A DNA stretch of 13,880 nucleotides, from positions 1 through 13,880 of the forward strand of contig CAZJYI010000228.1 in NCBI GenBank assembly GCA_964550025.1, read 5' to 3'. Positions 7,438-12,642 of the stretch are shown here, piece by piece. The notes beneath the pieces were generated by a model. That model did no database searches, had not been told where the DNA came from, and worked only from the letters and a program-made list of their open reading frames with translations. Position numbers and translations under genes: made by a program. Source of the DNA: CAZJYI01 sp964550025 (lineage in GTDB: Bacteria; Verrucomicrobiota; Kiritimatiellia; UBA8416; CAYOBW01). The stretch's first letter is position 1; each line of letters starts with the position of its first letter.

Positions 7438-7507
7438 GCGGAAGTCTCCGCGACTTCCGCTATTTCAGTTCCGCTCGACCCGAGTAGCGGAACTCGCCAG
7501 AGTTCCG
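7438..7507. repeat. Triple-hairpin REP-like cluster
   Basis: Three perfect inverted repeats abut or overlap. Hairpin 1 spans 7438-7460 (GCGGAAGTC, loop TCCGC, GACTTCCGC). Hairpin 2 spans 7467-7494 (AGTTCCGCT, 10-nt loop, AGCGGAACT). Hairpin 3 spans 7488-7507 (CGGAACTC, loop GCCA, GAGTTCCG). Hairpins 2 and 3 share CGGAACT and are mutually exclusive. All arms are variants of GCGGAA[CG]T. The cluster lies within nine bases of the upstream stop at 7516 and 17 bases before the next start at 7421. It could stabilise or terminate mRNA between these two operon genes, or be a dispersed REP-type element. No poly-U tract follows, so a classical terminator is not supported. Confidence 0.75.
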
Positions 7508-7515
7508 ATCCATCC

Positions 7516-7688
7516 TCACCTCGCTCCAATCTGCTGTTTCAGCAGATCGCGAATCCCGTAGAGGACATCCGGGGCCCACGCCCGGTCATCCACAGCTTCC
7601 GTCCTGTCCATCAAGCGGGAACGCTCTCGGTCGCACATCCCAGAACGAGGGACGACAGCAGAAGCGAAACTGGAAGAAGTGTCCTCAT
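7516..7688 (-). pseudogene. Small lipoprotein gene with an apparent one-base frameshift
   Basis: ATG 7688 opens a textbook lipoprotein signal (MRTLLPVSLLLSSLVLGCAT, lipobox LVLGC) but the frame stops after 25 residues at 7611-7613. A frame one base over, open to TGA at 7516-7518, continues with RLMDRTEAVDDRAWAPDVLY and GIRDLLKQQIGAR. This part has coding-like codon use and ends right before the hairpin cluster. A single missing base between about 7611 and 7638 would join them into a ~57-aa lipoprotein. Otherwise a 25-residue lipopeptide and a 40-residue overlapping ORF (7516-7638, ATG start) would be needed. Its position in the middle of the leftward operon suggests an envelope role. Confidence 0.5.
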
Positions 7689-7717
7689 ACGTTTTCCATC
7701 CCGAGGGTCCCGGTCAC

Positions 7718-8104
7718 TCAAATCCTGAGCATGGGTGGAAACAGCGCGGCCACAACAACGCCCATGGCCAGAATTGAGCACACAAAGACAATGCAGACGA
7801 AAGCGGAAAGCCGCGACCAGCCGCCCCGCTTGTACAAGACGGTAGCCGCCCAGACGATCAATGCAAGGCAGGTACCGAGAGACAAAGCGAAGCCAACGCC
7901 GTGAAAGGCCATTATCGCGTGGGAGACGCTGAACAGGACTTGAGTCGCTGCCGGCAAATCCACGTCGAAATCGCAATAAACCTCTTCGAACACAGGAACC
8001 GCAACCCCGAGCATCAAGAACGCAGTCGTCACCAGGATCAGGTCCATCACGAGCAGGACAACAGCCCCGATCCTGTGGCGCTTCGCGGTTGCATCTTCTC
8101 TCAT
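7718..8104 (-). CDS. Three-helix membrane protein with a GspF/T2SF-like motif
   Basis: The 128-aa product starts at ATG 8104 inside TGATG, sharing one base with the upstream stop. Hydrophobic segments lie at about residues 12-36, 62-90 and 98-122. Between the first two sits VPVFEEVYCDFDVDLPAATQ (36-55) followed by VLFSVSHAI. This resembles the conserved VPxFxxxFxxxxxxLPxxTxxLLxxS stretch that leads into the membrane helix of type II secretion/type IV pilus F proteins (T2SF domain). Full T2SF proteins are ~350-400 aa with two such domains, so this is at most a half-domain relative, perhaps a stand-alone derivative. Convergent similarity cannot be excluded. No pilus or secretion ATPase gene is in the window. 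Confidence 0.75.
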   Translation of the reverse strand: MREDATAKRHRIGAVVLLVMDLILVTTAFLMLGVAVPVFEEVYCDFDVDLPAATQVLFSVSHAIMAFHGVGFALSLGTCLALIVWAATVLYKRGGWSRLSAFVCIVFVCSILAMGVVVAALFPPMLRI

Positions 8105-8529
8105 CAGCCGCTCCCACTTACTGGCAACACCTTGTTCGCAGCCTCGCCCCTCAGGATCCAGATGCCTGCTCCCACCAGCAGACAGAACGCGGTGTCTGCG
8201 TAGAACGGGAAGGGGGGAAGGCCGAGTCTGAATCCGTGTACGAGCAACACCACGCCCTCCAGAAACATGAGCGCGGCAGCCAGGCCGATGACGTTGGAGA
8301 ACCGCCTTGGCCAGAGACCGACAACGAGAAAGAAGATCCCGACGCCAGTGAACGCACCGGCCGCCATACGGAGCCAGTAGTCCAGCATGGGGTCATTGGG
8401 TATGGCGCCGGCCCCGAGTCCGTTGAGCGCGGCGGCGGCGGTTGGCCAGGGGAGAACCACCGCCACTACCGACACAGCCCAGGCAAACGCCGAGACGAAC
8501 AGGAGCAGTCTGAGAAGTCGGTACTTCAT
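8104..8529 (-). CDS. Four-helix integral membrane protein of unknown function
   Basis: ATG 8529 lies within ATGA, overlapping the stop of the upstream gene by four bases. The 141-aa product has hydrophobic segments at about residues 5-27, 55-73, 78-98 and 110-126. The loop after the first helix carries GLGAGAIPNDPMLDYWLRMA, a pattern of 'G-x-G-x-x-P-x-x-P-x-x-x-Y-x-x-R' entering the second helix. I remember this pattern from uncharacterised four-helix proteins in Planctomycetes and Verrucomicrobia. A later WPRR turn separates helices 2 and 3. No catalytic residue is evident. Tight coupling with its neighbours suggests one membrane-associated module. The family is known only as hypothetical to me. 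Confidence 0.8.
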   Translation of the reverse strand: MKYRLLRLLLFVSAFAWAVSVVAVVLPWPTAAAALNGLGAGAIPNDPMLDYWLRMAAGAFTGVGIFFLVVGLWPRRFSNVIGLAAALMFLEGVVLLVHGFRLGLPPFPFYADTAFCLLVGAGIWILRGEAANKVLPVSGSG

Positions 8530-8873
8530 CTCTCAAGCCCTCGAATGCTACGGGTCTTCCGCGGCGGCGGACCGATGTGAGAGTACACCGTGATGCTTCC
8601 GTCTTCGTTGGTCGCTACCGGTGGTCTGGGTGTCGGCCAAGTTGCCATCTGCGGCGACTTGCCGAGGAGTTCCTCCACTCTTACTCGGGAGTACCGTTCT
8701 TTCAGCTGCGAAAACGCCTGCCGGAATGCACGATCTGCGGACGTCTGCTGTCTTCTGTACGGCATCCCACACGCGGCCGTTGAGCACACGGCCACTACCG
8801 CAGCTCCCAGAATCACGAGAAGGAGAACTGCCTGCAATGGGTCACGCTTCTGCGGTGTCCGTTCAGTGTTCAT
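8526..8873 (-). CDS. Single-pass membrane protein with possible BamE/SmpA-like domain; first gene of the operon
   Basis: The frame is open from 8978. I choose ATG 8873 because GGGAAG lies just upstream and because the upstream residues are cysteine-rich and unlike protein. The 115-aa product is MNTERTPQKRDP, a membrane helix at 13-35, then a helix (RAFRQAFSQLKERYSRVRVE) and ELLGKSPQMATWP, ending with DGSITVYSHIGPPP. The order 'helix - V-x-x-L-L-G-x-P - DG-[ST]-x-x-V-Y' is the general layout of BamE/SmpA-like and beta-lactamase-inhibitor-like modules; this is a by-eye comparison. It would be the promoter-proximal gene of the leftward operon 8873-6742, with a 35-nt stem-loop at 8908-8942 in its leader. 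Confidence 0.65.
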   Translation of the reverse strand: MNTERTPQKRDPLQAVLLLVILGAAVVAVCSTAACGMPYRRQQTSADRAFRQAFSQLKERYSRVRVEELLGKSPQMATWPTPRPPVATNEDGSITVYSHIGPPPRKTRSIRGLER

Positions 8874-8907
8874 GCTTCCCATTCCTGACTTGTGCGTGCC
8901 CCTCAAC

Positions 8908-8942
8908 CGTGGAGCACAGCAAAACGGTTTGTAGGCTCCACG
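8908..8942 (-). promoter_or_regulatory. Perfect stem-loop between the protease gene and the leftward operon
   Basis: CGTGGAGC (8908-8915) pairs perfectly with GCTCCACG (8935-8942). Inside the loop CAAA/TTTG can form a second short stem around ACGG. It lies 34 nt upstream of ATG 8873 and ~84 nt downstream of the protease stop. It could be a leader structure of the operon or a terminator of the upstream gene. No T-run follows on either strand, so terminator function is not shown. Confidence 0.5.
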
Positions 8943-8960
8943 CATTGTTCGCACGACGAT

Positions 8961-8991
8961 TGGCCACATAATGCACAAAACTCACAGAAGG
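8961..8991 (+). repeat. Dispersed CACARAA-type repeat, copy 1 (inverted relative to copy 2)
   Basis: TGGCCACATAATGCACAAAA followed by CTCACAGAAGG shows an internal ~9-bp periodicity of CACA[AG]AA units. It aligns over its whole length with the reverse complement of 9060-9091 (about 24 of 31 positions). It sits in the intergenic region downstream of the protease stop. Period-9 CACA-rich elements of this look recur between genes in PVC genomes, in my recollection. Confidence 0.6.
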
Positions 8992-9025
8992 GTGGAACTC
9001 TTGAGGTGCTCCGATCCAGCCGACG

Positions 9026-10126
9026 TCACGGGACGGAGCCGTTCTGTTGCCCGGGCCTTCCTTTTTGTGAATTCTGTGCCTTCTGTGGCCATCCTTGCCC
9101 TTCTCCCCGCACTCGAACGTCACGGTTGAGCCGCGGCCTTGCCGTCGTCTCGGACCCCTGTTCTGCCTCTGGCTGCAGGCGGCTCTTGGCCTTTGGCTTG
9201 CTGAAGTACATCCGGTTGTTGGTCGCGTCTACAGTGAGGGTGCAGTCCTCGAGATAGCGGACCCCTAAGGCCGGTCGTTCCAGTTGCATGAAGTCGATGT
9301 TCTCGGCAGTGAACGGGCCGAGGGTGCACTTCCTTATCCTCAAGACATCGACCGCCAGTCGCCGCACGCCCCCCGGTGAGGCAATCACGTCCTCTTTGGT
9401 GACCACCGCCGCGCCGTTCGCCACAAGGCGATTCCATTGCTCCTTGTTGACCGAGTTGCGTGTTGATCCTGTGTCAAAAGGCAGCGTGATTTCCACGCCG
9501 TCGAGGTCGATCTTCACGTAGAGCCTCTGTCTGCGATACTCCACCGGGATTGGATCTCCCAAGAACCGGCTCGGATTGAGCGTCAGCGTAGCGGTTCTGT
9601 AATTGATCGAGAAGGGCTGCCGGGCAAGCACATCCATCCCGAGGACGCCGTCGAAGAAGGCGGTGGAGCCCATTGATGCCACATACATCGGTCCGGAGTG
9701 AAACTGGACTCCGCCGATACTGAGCGAGGCGATCGAAGTGATCCCGAGCCCTCGCAGGTTAGTGTCCCGCACGCTTGCACGCGCGAGGGGAAGGCCAAGC
9801 GATCGGGCGAAAGGGATGCCCAGGTATGACCGGTGTGCGCCAGTGTCCACAAGGAACTTGCCTTCCACGGCATTCACCCTGCCCGGAACAATCGTGAGCT
9901 GCTTGGTGCCGCCGCCCGTCACCATGTTGATGGGTATTGGGGGACCCGGCGTCGACCGGGCGTCGACGAGCGCCGTCGATGAGACTGTTCCGTCGGTCTC
10001 AAACGCAGCCCCTTTGTTCAGTGATTGAGACGCTGGAGCAGGTCGAGACGGGACAGAGGGCCCTTCGCCGCATCCTGCGAGGGCGAAGCACAGAGGGATC
10101 AGATACTTCTGTAGGTTCATTAGCAT
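9026..10126 (-). CDS. Lipoprotein with two retropepsin-like DTG aspartic-protease lobes
   Basis: The 366-aa product starts at ATG 10126 (or 10120; no clear ribosome site). Its lipoprotein signal MNLQKYLIPLCFALAGC places Cys19 as the lipidated residue. Lobe 1 has FLVDTGAHRSYLG (DTG at residues 94-96) and the later FDGVLGMDVLARQPF (158-172), the usual '[FI]DG[IV]LGMD[FV]L' second signature of Asp_protease_2/retropepsin-like domains. Lobe 2 repeats the plan with ITLPFDTGSTRNSV (DTG 218-220) and a degenerate second signature ALGVRYLEDCTLTVD (286-300). Two DTG motifs in one chain could make a pepsin-like intramolecular active site. It is expected on an outer or inner membrane facing the periplasm or outside. 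Residues ~336-366 are encoded by a dispersed repeat and are probably an acquired tail. Confidence 0.9.
   Translation of the reverse strand: MLMNLQKYLIPLCFALAGCGEGPSVPSRPAPASQSLNKGAAFETDGTVSSTALVDARSTPGPPIPINMVTGGGTKQLTIVPGRVNAVEGKFLVDTGAHRSYLGIPFARSLGLPLARASVRDTNLRGLGITSIASLSIGGVQFHSGPMYVASMGSTAFFDGVLGMDVLARQPFSINYRTATLTLNPSRFLGDPIPVEYRRQRLYVKIDLDGVEITLPFDTGSTRNSVNKEQWNRLVANGAAVVTKEDVIASPGGVRRLAVDVLRIRKCTLGPFTAENIDFMQLERPALGVRYLEDCTLTVDATNNRMYFSKPKAKSRLQPEAEQGSETTARPRLNRDVRVRGEGQGWPQKAQNSQKGRPGQQNGSVP
9060..9091 (-). repeat. Dispersed CACARAA-type repeat, copy 2, read through by the protease frame
   Basis: On the plus strand this reads CCTTTTTGTGAATTCTGTGC then CTTCTGTGGCCA, i.e. three TGTG units spaced nine bases apart. 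It is the inverted partner of 8961-8991 with a perfect 9-bp core (CACAGAAGG/CCTTCTGTG). The protease ORF runs through it, giving the three-residue periodic tail WPQKAQNSQKG. Confidence 0.6.
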
Positions 10127-10152
10127 TGAACAGAACGTCGTCGATCATCCGT

Positions 10153-10452
10153 TCAGAAAGGGACGTCCGCGGCTCTTTCTGAATCGCATGGATTGGCCTG
10201 TTCGCTCTCGTCGTCCTCTACCCAGGGCGGTGTCTCTCCCTGTTCTTCCCATGTGGTGCCGTACGGAAACCCGGCAGGTGTGTAGCCGGCGATGAACGCG
10301 AAGGTGTCATCGGAGTCGGGGTACTCCTCGATCCAGTCTCGTTCCTTCTGCTTCCTCTGTTTCCGGCCCGCGGGGGTTACTGACCGGCGAGCAGACTTCT
10401 GGCGAAGTTCGGCCTCGCGCTCGGCCGAGATCTGCACAGCAGCTGGAGTCAT
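10153..10452 (-). CDS. Small basic/acidic protein with a FAFIAGYT-x-x-G-x-PYG-x-TWEE motif
   Basis: The start is uncertain: ATG 10452 (MTPAAVQISAEREAELRQKS) is one option, a TTG at 10512 another, and neither has a good ribosome site. The ~99-aa product has a charged helical N-terminal half rich in Arg/Lys/Gln (AGRKQRKQKERDWIEEYPDS), followed by DDTFAFIAGYTPAGFPYGTT and WEEQGETPPW, and an acidic tail. The sequence '[DE]-x-x-[FY]-x-F-I-A-G-Y-T-x-x-G-x-P-Y-G-x-T-W-E-E' recurs in my memory in short uncharacterised proteins of many phyla. No function is known to me. Its 5' end overlaps a different frame encoding a membrane helix (10307-10555), so the true gene may be a frameshifted fusion of both. 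Confidence 0.6.
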   Translation of the reverse strand: MTPAAVQISAEREAELRQKSARRSVTPAGRKQRKQKERDWIEEYPDSDDTFAFIAGYTPAGFPYGTTWEEQGETPPWVEDDESEQANPCDSERAADVPF

Positions 10453-10555
10453 GCCAAGCGTCGGTTGTTTCGGCAATAGCCCCACAGACATATGCAGCGA
10501 TGATATATGCAAGCAAGACGTGCCACCGTCGCCTTATGCGCTTTGATCGGTTCAT
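10307..10555 (-). CDS. Possible N-terminal membrane segment, overlapping the FAFIAGYT gene in another frame
   Basis: ATG 10555 opens an 82-aa frame beginning MNRSKRIRRRWHVLLAYIIA and continuing AYVCGAIAETTDAWHDSSCC. This is a basic N-terminus and a convincing membrane helix (residues ~12-29), with a plausible start context (GAAG shortly upstream). After residue ~45 the frame loses protein-like character (RGRTSPEVCSPVSNPRGPET) exactly where the overlapping frame gains it. Either this is a short membrane peptide whose 3' part is incidental, or a one-base indel near 10395-10440 split one membrane-anchored protein ending in the FAFIAGYT domain. I favour the second, weakly. Confidence 0.35.
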   Translation of the reverse strand: MNRSKRIRRRWHVLLAYIIAAYVCGAIAETTDAWHDSSCCADLGRARGRTSPEVCSPVSNPRGPETEEAEGTRLDRGVPRLR

Positions 10556-10581
10556 CTTCGGAAAACGATCAGAATGGCCTT

Positions 10582-10614
10582 CGTGTCACGCCGCACATCG
10601 CCCGGTATGACACG
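10582..10614 (-). other. Stem-loop between two small leftward genes
   Basis: CGTGTCA (10582-10588) pairs with TGACACG (10608-10614), and inside them CCG (10591-10593) pairs with CGG (10603-10605). It occupies most of the 65-nt gap just downstream of the lipoprotein stop at 10621 on the minus strand. It could be a transcription-terminating or mRNA-stabilising structure, but no T-run follows. Confidence 0.45.
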
Positions 10615-10620
10615 TAAGCG

Positions 10621-10878
10621 TCAATTGTCTGGTTGGGCTCTCGCCTTCTTCTTGGCATCTTCGCAGATCCGGCAGTGATGCTGGCCACGGCAGTAGTGCG
10701 CGATGACCGCAGGAGCGACCGGATCACGAGGGTTCCCCCGGATTGCCGATCCCGTCTGGACAGCCGGTTCTGTCCGCCCCTTCTTCGGCGGCGAATCAGC
10801 CATGTCAGCGCTCTCTGACTGCTCGTATCTCGAGCATCCAGCGACGAGAACGAGCATCAAAATCAACAGTATTCTCAT
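10621..10878 (-). CDS. Small lipoprotein with a Cys/His cluster
   Basis: The 85-aa frame starts at ATG 10878 with a classic lipoprotein signal (MRILLILMLVLVAGCSRYEQ, lipobox LVAGC, Cys15). A proline/serine linker (residues 20-58) leads to HYCRGQHHCRICEDAKKKA (61-79), which contains Cys63, His67, His68, Cys69 and Cys72. That spacing could bind a metal or form a disulfide in the periplasm, but no named motif matches, so this is inference. The start lies only 11 nt after a 45-bp motif (10889-10933) that is also found before the gene starting at 13760. The upstream gene ends 18 nt away. I do not recognise the family. Confidence 0.7.
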   Translation of the reverse strand: MRILLILMLVLVAGCSRYEQSESADMADSPPKKGRTEPAVQTGSAIRGNPRDPVAPAVIAHYCRGQHHCRICEDAKKKARAQPDN

Positions 10879-10888
10879 CGTGATGCAC

Positions 10889-10933
10889 GACCAACGTCAG
10901 CGTTGAGCCTGCGGCGCGCCAGCATCGCTAGGC
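10889..10933 (-). repeat. 45-bp leader/recombination-site-like motif, copy A
   Basis: Read on the minus strand it begins GCCTAGCGATGCTGG and ends GACGTTGGTC. It matches 13772-13816 without gaps at 33 of 45 positions, and at 22 of the first 25. It ends 10 nt before ATG 10878 and covers the last codons of the gene on its other side, the position an attC site has between two cassettes. Its first box differs from the attC consensus RYYYAAC (GCCTAGC) and its last box from GTTRRRY (GTTGGTC), so the attC label is not assigned. Confidence 0.6.
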
Positions 10934-11370
10934 TCCGACGCCTTGTTGGCTGATGCATTGGTATTCATTTCAAGTGTGAATGGCCCAGATCCGCCGACAC
11001 AAAGTAGAGTCCCATCTCGCGGATCACCTCCTATGTCGGCAGTCGTGGTGATTAGTATCGAGTCCTGCCCGAACTTGTACTCAATCGAACAGTTTGTGCA
11101 CGTACCTCGGAATCCCGGTTGATTCGTGTTCGTTAGGTCCACAACAACGCACGAAAACGGACGAATGGTGGTGTAGTTCGTACCCAGCGTGCGTATCACT
11201 GCTGCCATCGGAGTTCCGTTTGTGAACAGCGAGACAACAGCCAGCCGCCTCTCGTCGACTGTCGCGTGTGTCGAGGACCAGGTTCGGGTGGCGTCGTCTC
11301 TGGTGAACCCGCCTGTCAGAGCCACACCAGCACCCCCTATCAGGATGAGTATTGCCAGAGTTCCTCTCAT
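10897..11370 (-). CDS. Exported hypothetical protein, possible BamE-like fold, atypical base composition
   Basis: The 157-aa product starts at ATG 11370. Residues 1-21 (MRGTLAILILIGGAGVALTG) form a signal peptide or anchor. The mature part has DERRLAVVSLFTNGTPMAAV followed by IRTLGTNYTTI. This is an 'L-F-x-x-G-T-P-M-x-x-V-x-x-x-L-G' arrangement like the helix-turn that opens SmpA/BamE-type domains, then beta strands with TCTNCS (a C-x-x-C pair) and ILITTTADIGGDPRDG. The codons use more A and T at third positions than the left half of the window, which may signal separate origin. It is divergent from the integrase stump across a ~324-nt intergenic region. The function is unknown. Confidence 0.7.
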   Translation of the reverse strand: MRGTLAILILIGGAGVALTGGFTRDDATRTWSSTHATVDERRLAVVSLFTNGTPMAAVIRTLGTNYTTIRPFSCVVVDLTNTNQPGFRGTCTNCSIEYKFGQDSILITTTADIGGDPRDGTLLCVGGSGPFTLEMNTNASANKASEPSDAGAPQAQR

Positions 11371-11694
11371 ATCGTCTCAGTCAACTCTTTATACACGTCA
11401 TGACCTGTTTGCCAGGCATCGGCCTGCGCGAACACGCCTCATTGCCATCCTATCACGCCGGTACCACAGAGAACCCAAAAAAAGATCGGAAATGCGCCTC
11501 CGACTGGCCTTCATTGTTAGTGAAGGCATCCCTTGTGACCGGTATGCCTGGCTTCTGGGGTGATAGAGGTCGTGACGTCTAACACGAGGTGCTTCTTGCT
11601 GAGAAGTGGCGCGTGAGGCCATTTCGTGAGGCACAAGCCTGGAATTGTCGGTGACAGGCACCATGACGCATAGCCAGACGATAGAGGTGTTGGA
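11371..11694. other. Divergent intergenic region with hairpins, direct repeats and a REP-like sequence
   Basis: No convincing gene is present. The region holds a perfect stem-loop at 11507-11527 (GCCTTCA, 7-nt loop, TGAAGGC), a smaller one at 11593-11607 (CTTCT/AGAAG), a direct repeat CGTGAGGC at 11612-11619 and 11625-11632, and the REP-like stretch at 11641-11662. It must contain the promoters for both divergent genes if they are expressed, but I could not identify convincing -35/-10 boxes. Confidence 0.5.
11641..11662. repeat. REP-like GGAATTGTCGGTGACAGGCACC element
   Basis: The stretch reads GGAATTGTCG followed by GTGACAGGCACC. Its reverse complement begins GGTGCCTGTCACCG, which I recall as a widespread REP-type sequence found near REP-associated tyrosine transposase genes. 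Only one copy is visible and no transposase lies in the window. It sits 33 nt upstream of the integrase stump. Confidence 0.5.
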
Positions 11695-12093
11695 ATGCGA
11701 AAAAAGCACCCAGACAGAGAGTTACAGTTTTCGGAGTATGCCGACTACCTCGTTAGAACGTCCCTCGCGGACGAACGGCGCGTGCGATACTACGTGCATT
11801 GGGTCCGCCGATTCTTCAATGCGTCGGCCGACTGGCCCGCTGAATCATGGCAGGCCGCACTGCAGCGATACGTCAACGCGCTCAACGACGACCAACGTGT
11901 GGCCGATTGGCAGGTCGAACAGGCTGAACGGGCGGTGCGCCTTCATTTTCACAACTTCCGCAGCACTGCCGCCGACGAAACGCGTTCATCACCCGTGGTC
12001 CAGGCCCGCCCTGATGGCGAGGTCAACCGCCGCGATCTGCTGGCCGCAACCCGCGATGCCTCGCAACGAATTCCGGTGAGAAGCGCGGGCTAA
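11695..12093 (+). pseudogene. Integron-type tyrosine recombinase stump: N-terminal core-binding domain only
   Basis: ATG 11695 follows GAGGTG (11683-11688) with good spacing. Residues 12-88 (FSEYADYLVRTSLADERRVR, YYVHWVRRFFNASADWPAES, VADWQVEQAERAVRLHFHNF) match in pattern the SAM-like core-binding domain that opens integron-integrase-like tyrosine recombinases of PVC bacteria. Residues ~110-121 (VNRRDLLAATRD) resemble the start of the next module. The protein then stops at residue 132, without the second core-binding region or the catalytic R...H-x-x-R...Y domain (families are usually ~300-450 aa). It cannot be an active recombinase alone. It could be dead, or a retained DNA-binding fragment. 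Its TAA overlaps tail-to-tail the TAG of the minus-strand gene in the tetranucleotide CTAA. Confidence 0.75.
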
Positions 12094-12299
12094 CGATGAC
12101 GCCCATGGCGTATTCGATGTGCGATTCCTCTATACGCCAGGACTCCGACCATGGTCAGCACAACACCGCCTACGGCGATGCAGAGGGCAAGGCGCCACAT
12201 GTCCGTGATACACTGAGTGATGGCACCGGCCGCGATAAGAGCGACCCCGACCATGCACTCGATGCAAGCTCTCCAGCGCAGTTTGTCCAGTCTGTGCAC
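12090..12299 (-). CDS. Small two-helix membrane protein, GTG start
   Basis: The start is GTG 12299, with GAGGG about five bases upstream on the minus strand. The 69-aa product MHRLDKLRWRACIECMVGVA... has two hydrophobic helices (about residues 12-30 and 36-56) separated by TDMWR and ends in a strongly basic tail (HRIRHGRHR), so both ends are probably cytoplasmic. No family is recognised. Its stop shares bases with the convergent stop of the integrase stump. A large antisense frame over this region on the plus strand is serine/arginine/cysteine-rich and not protein-like, which favours this minus-strand reading. Confidence 0.6.
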   Translation of the reverse strand: MHRLDKLRWRACIECMVGVALIAAGAITQCITDMWRLALCIAVGGVVLTMVGVLAYRGIAHRIRHGRHR

Positions 12300-12387
12300 G
12301 TTGCCCTCAGCAGTTGGTCATGCTTCAGCCACGGAGACGTTCGGCACTGTCCTTTGTGCCCGCTCAAGAAAAGCACGTCCGGCCCTT

Positions 12388-12449
12388 ATCGTCGCCCGTC
12401 ATCGTCAGACGGTTCTTCCTCTTTCGGGTGGACGACTACGGGCGACGAT
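12388..12449. repeat. 62-nt long-stem inverted repeat between two small genes
   Basis: Arm 12388-12406 (ATCGTCGCCCGTCATCGTC) and the reverse complement of arm 12431-12449 match at 17 of 19 positions around a 24-nt loop. It begins exactly at the stop codon of the 38-aa ORF on the minus strand. Its length and imperfect pairing resemble a folded attC, but no GTTRRRY/RYYYAAC boxes are at its ends. It could instead be a terminator or REP-like element. Confidence 0.5.
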
Positions 12450-12565
12450 TACGGATCACGATTTCCTCCGGTCGTTCTCGGAACCGGTTTCATTCGGACT
12501 TCGACCTGGCTGTTGGTGATCGTGTACGGATACCCCAGCGACGCGAGAATCCGGAGGTGTTTCAT
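12449..12565 (-). CDS. Short hypothetical protein of 38 residues
   Basis: ATG 12565 is preceded on the minus strand by GGAGAAAG, a good ribosome site, with a second ATG three bases earlier. The product is MKHLRILASLGYPYTITNSQ followed by VEVRMKPVPRTTGGNRDP. Codons are GC-rich at third positions and look coding. It has no membrane helix or export signal. I do not recognise it; it could be a genuine small protein or the 5' remnant of a longer gene. The stop sits at the edge of a 62-nt hairpin, and the MITE-like palindrome begins ~78 nt upstream of its start. Confidence 0.4.
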   Translation of the reverse strand: MKHLRILASLGYPYTITNSQVEVRMKPVPRTTGGNRDP

Positions 12566-12642
12566 CATCTTTCTCCGGCCTGCGTTGCGTTCCGAGTTTC
12601 CGGCGCTGGCGACGGTAATAGGCGCCAGGCATTTAGTGCGAC

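Noticed and set aside
8863..9123. Minus-strand 86-residue frame around the protease 3' end.
   Set aside because: It mostly translates the two inverted dispersed repeats and the leader hairpin; no ribosome site or protein-like pattern.
10889..10933. Calling copy A a canonical integron attC site.
   Set aside because: GCCTAGC and GTTGGTC both miss the R-box consensus, the ends pair at only four of seven positions, and 45 nt is shorter than usual attC sites.
11487..11563. Short frame MRLRLAFIVSEGIPCDRYAW... upstream of the integrase stump.
   Set aside because: Only ~24 codons, a poor ribosome site, and it includes a perfect hairpin; not supportable as a gene.
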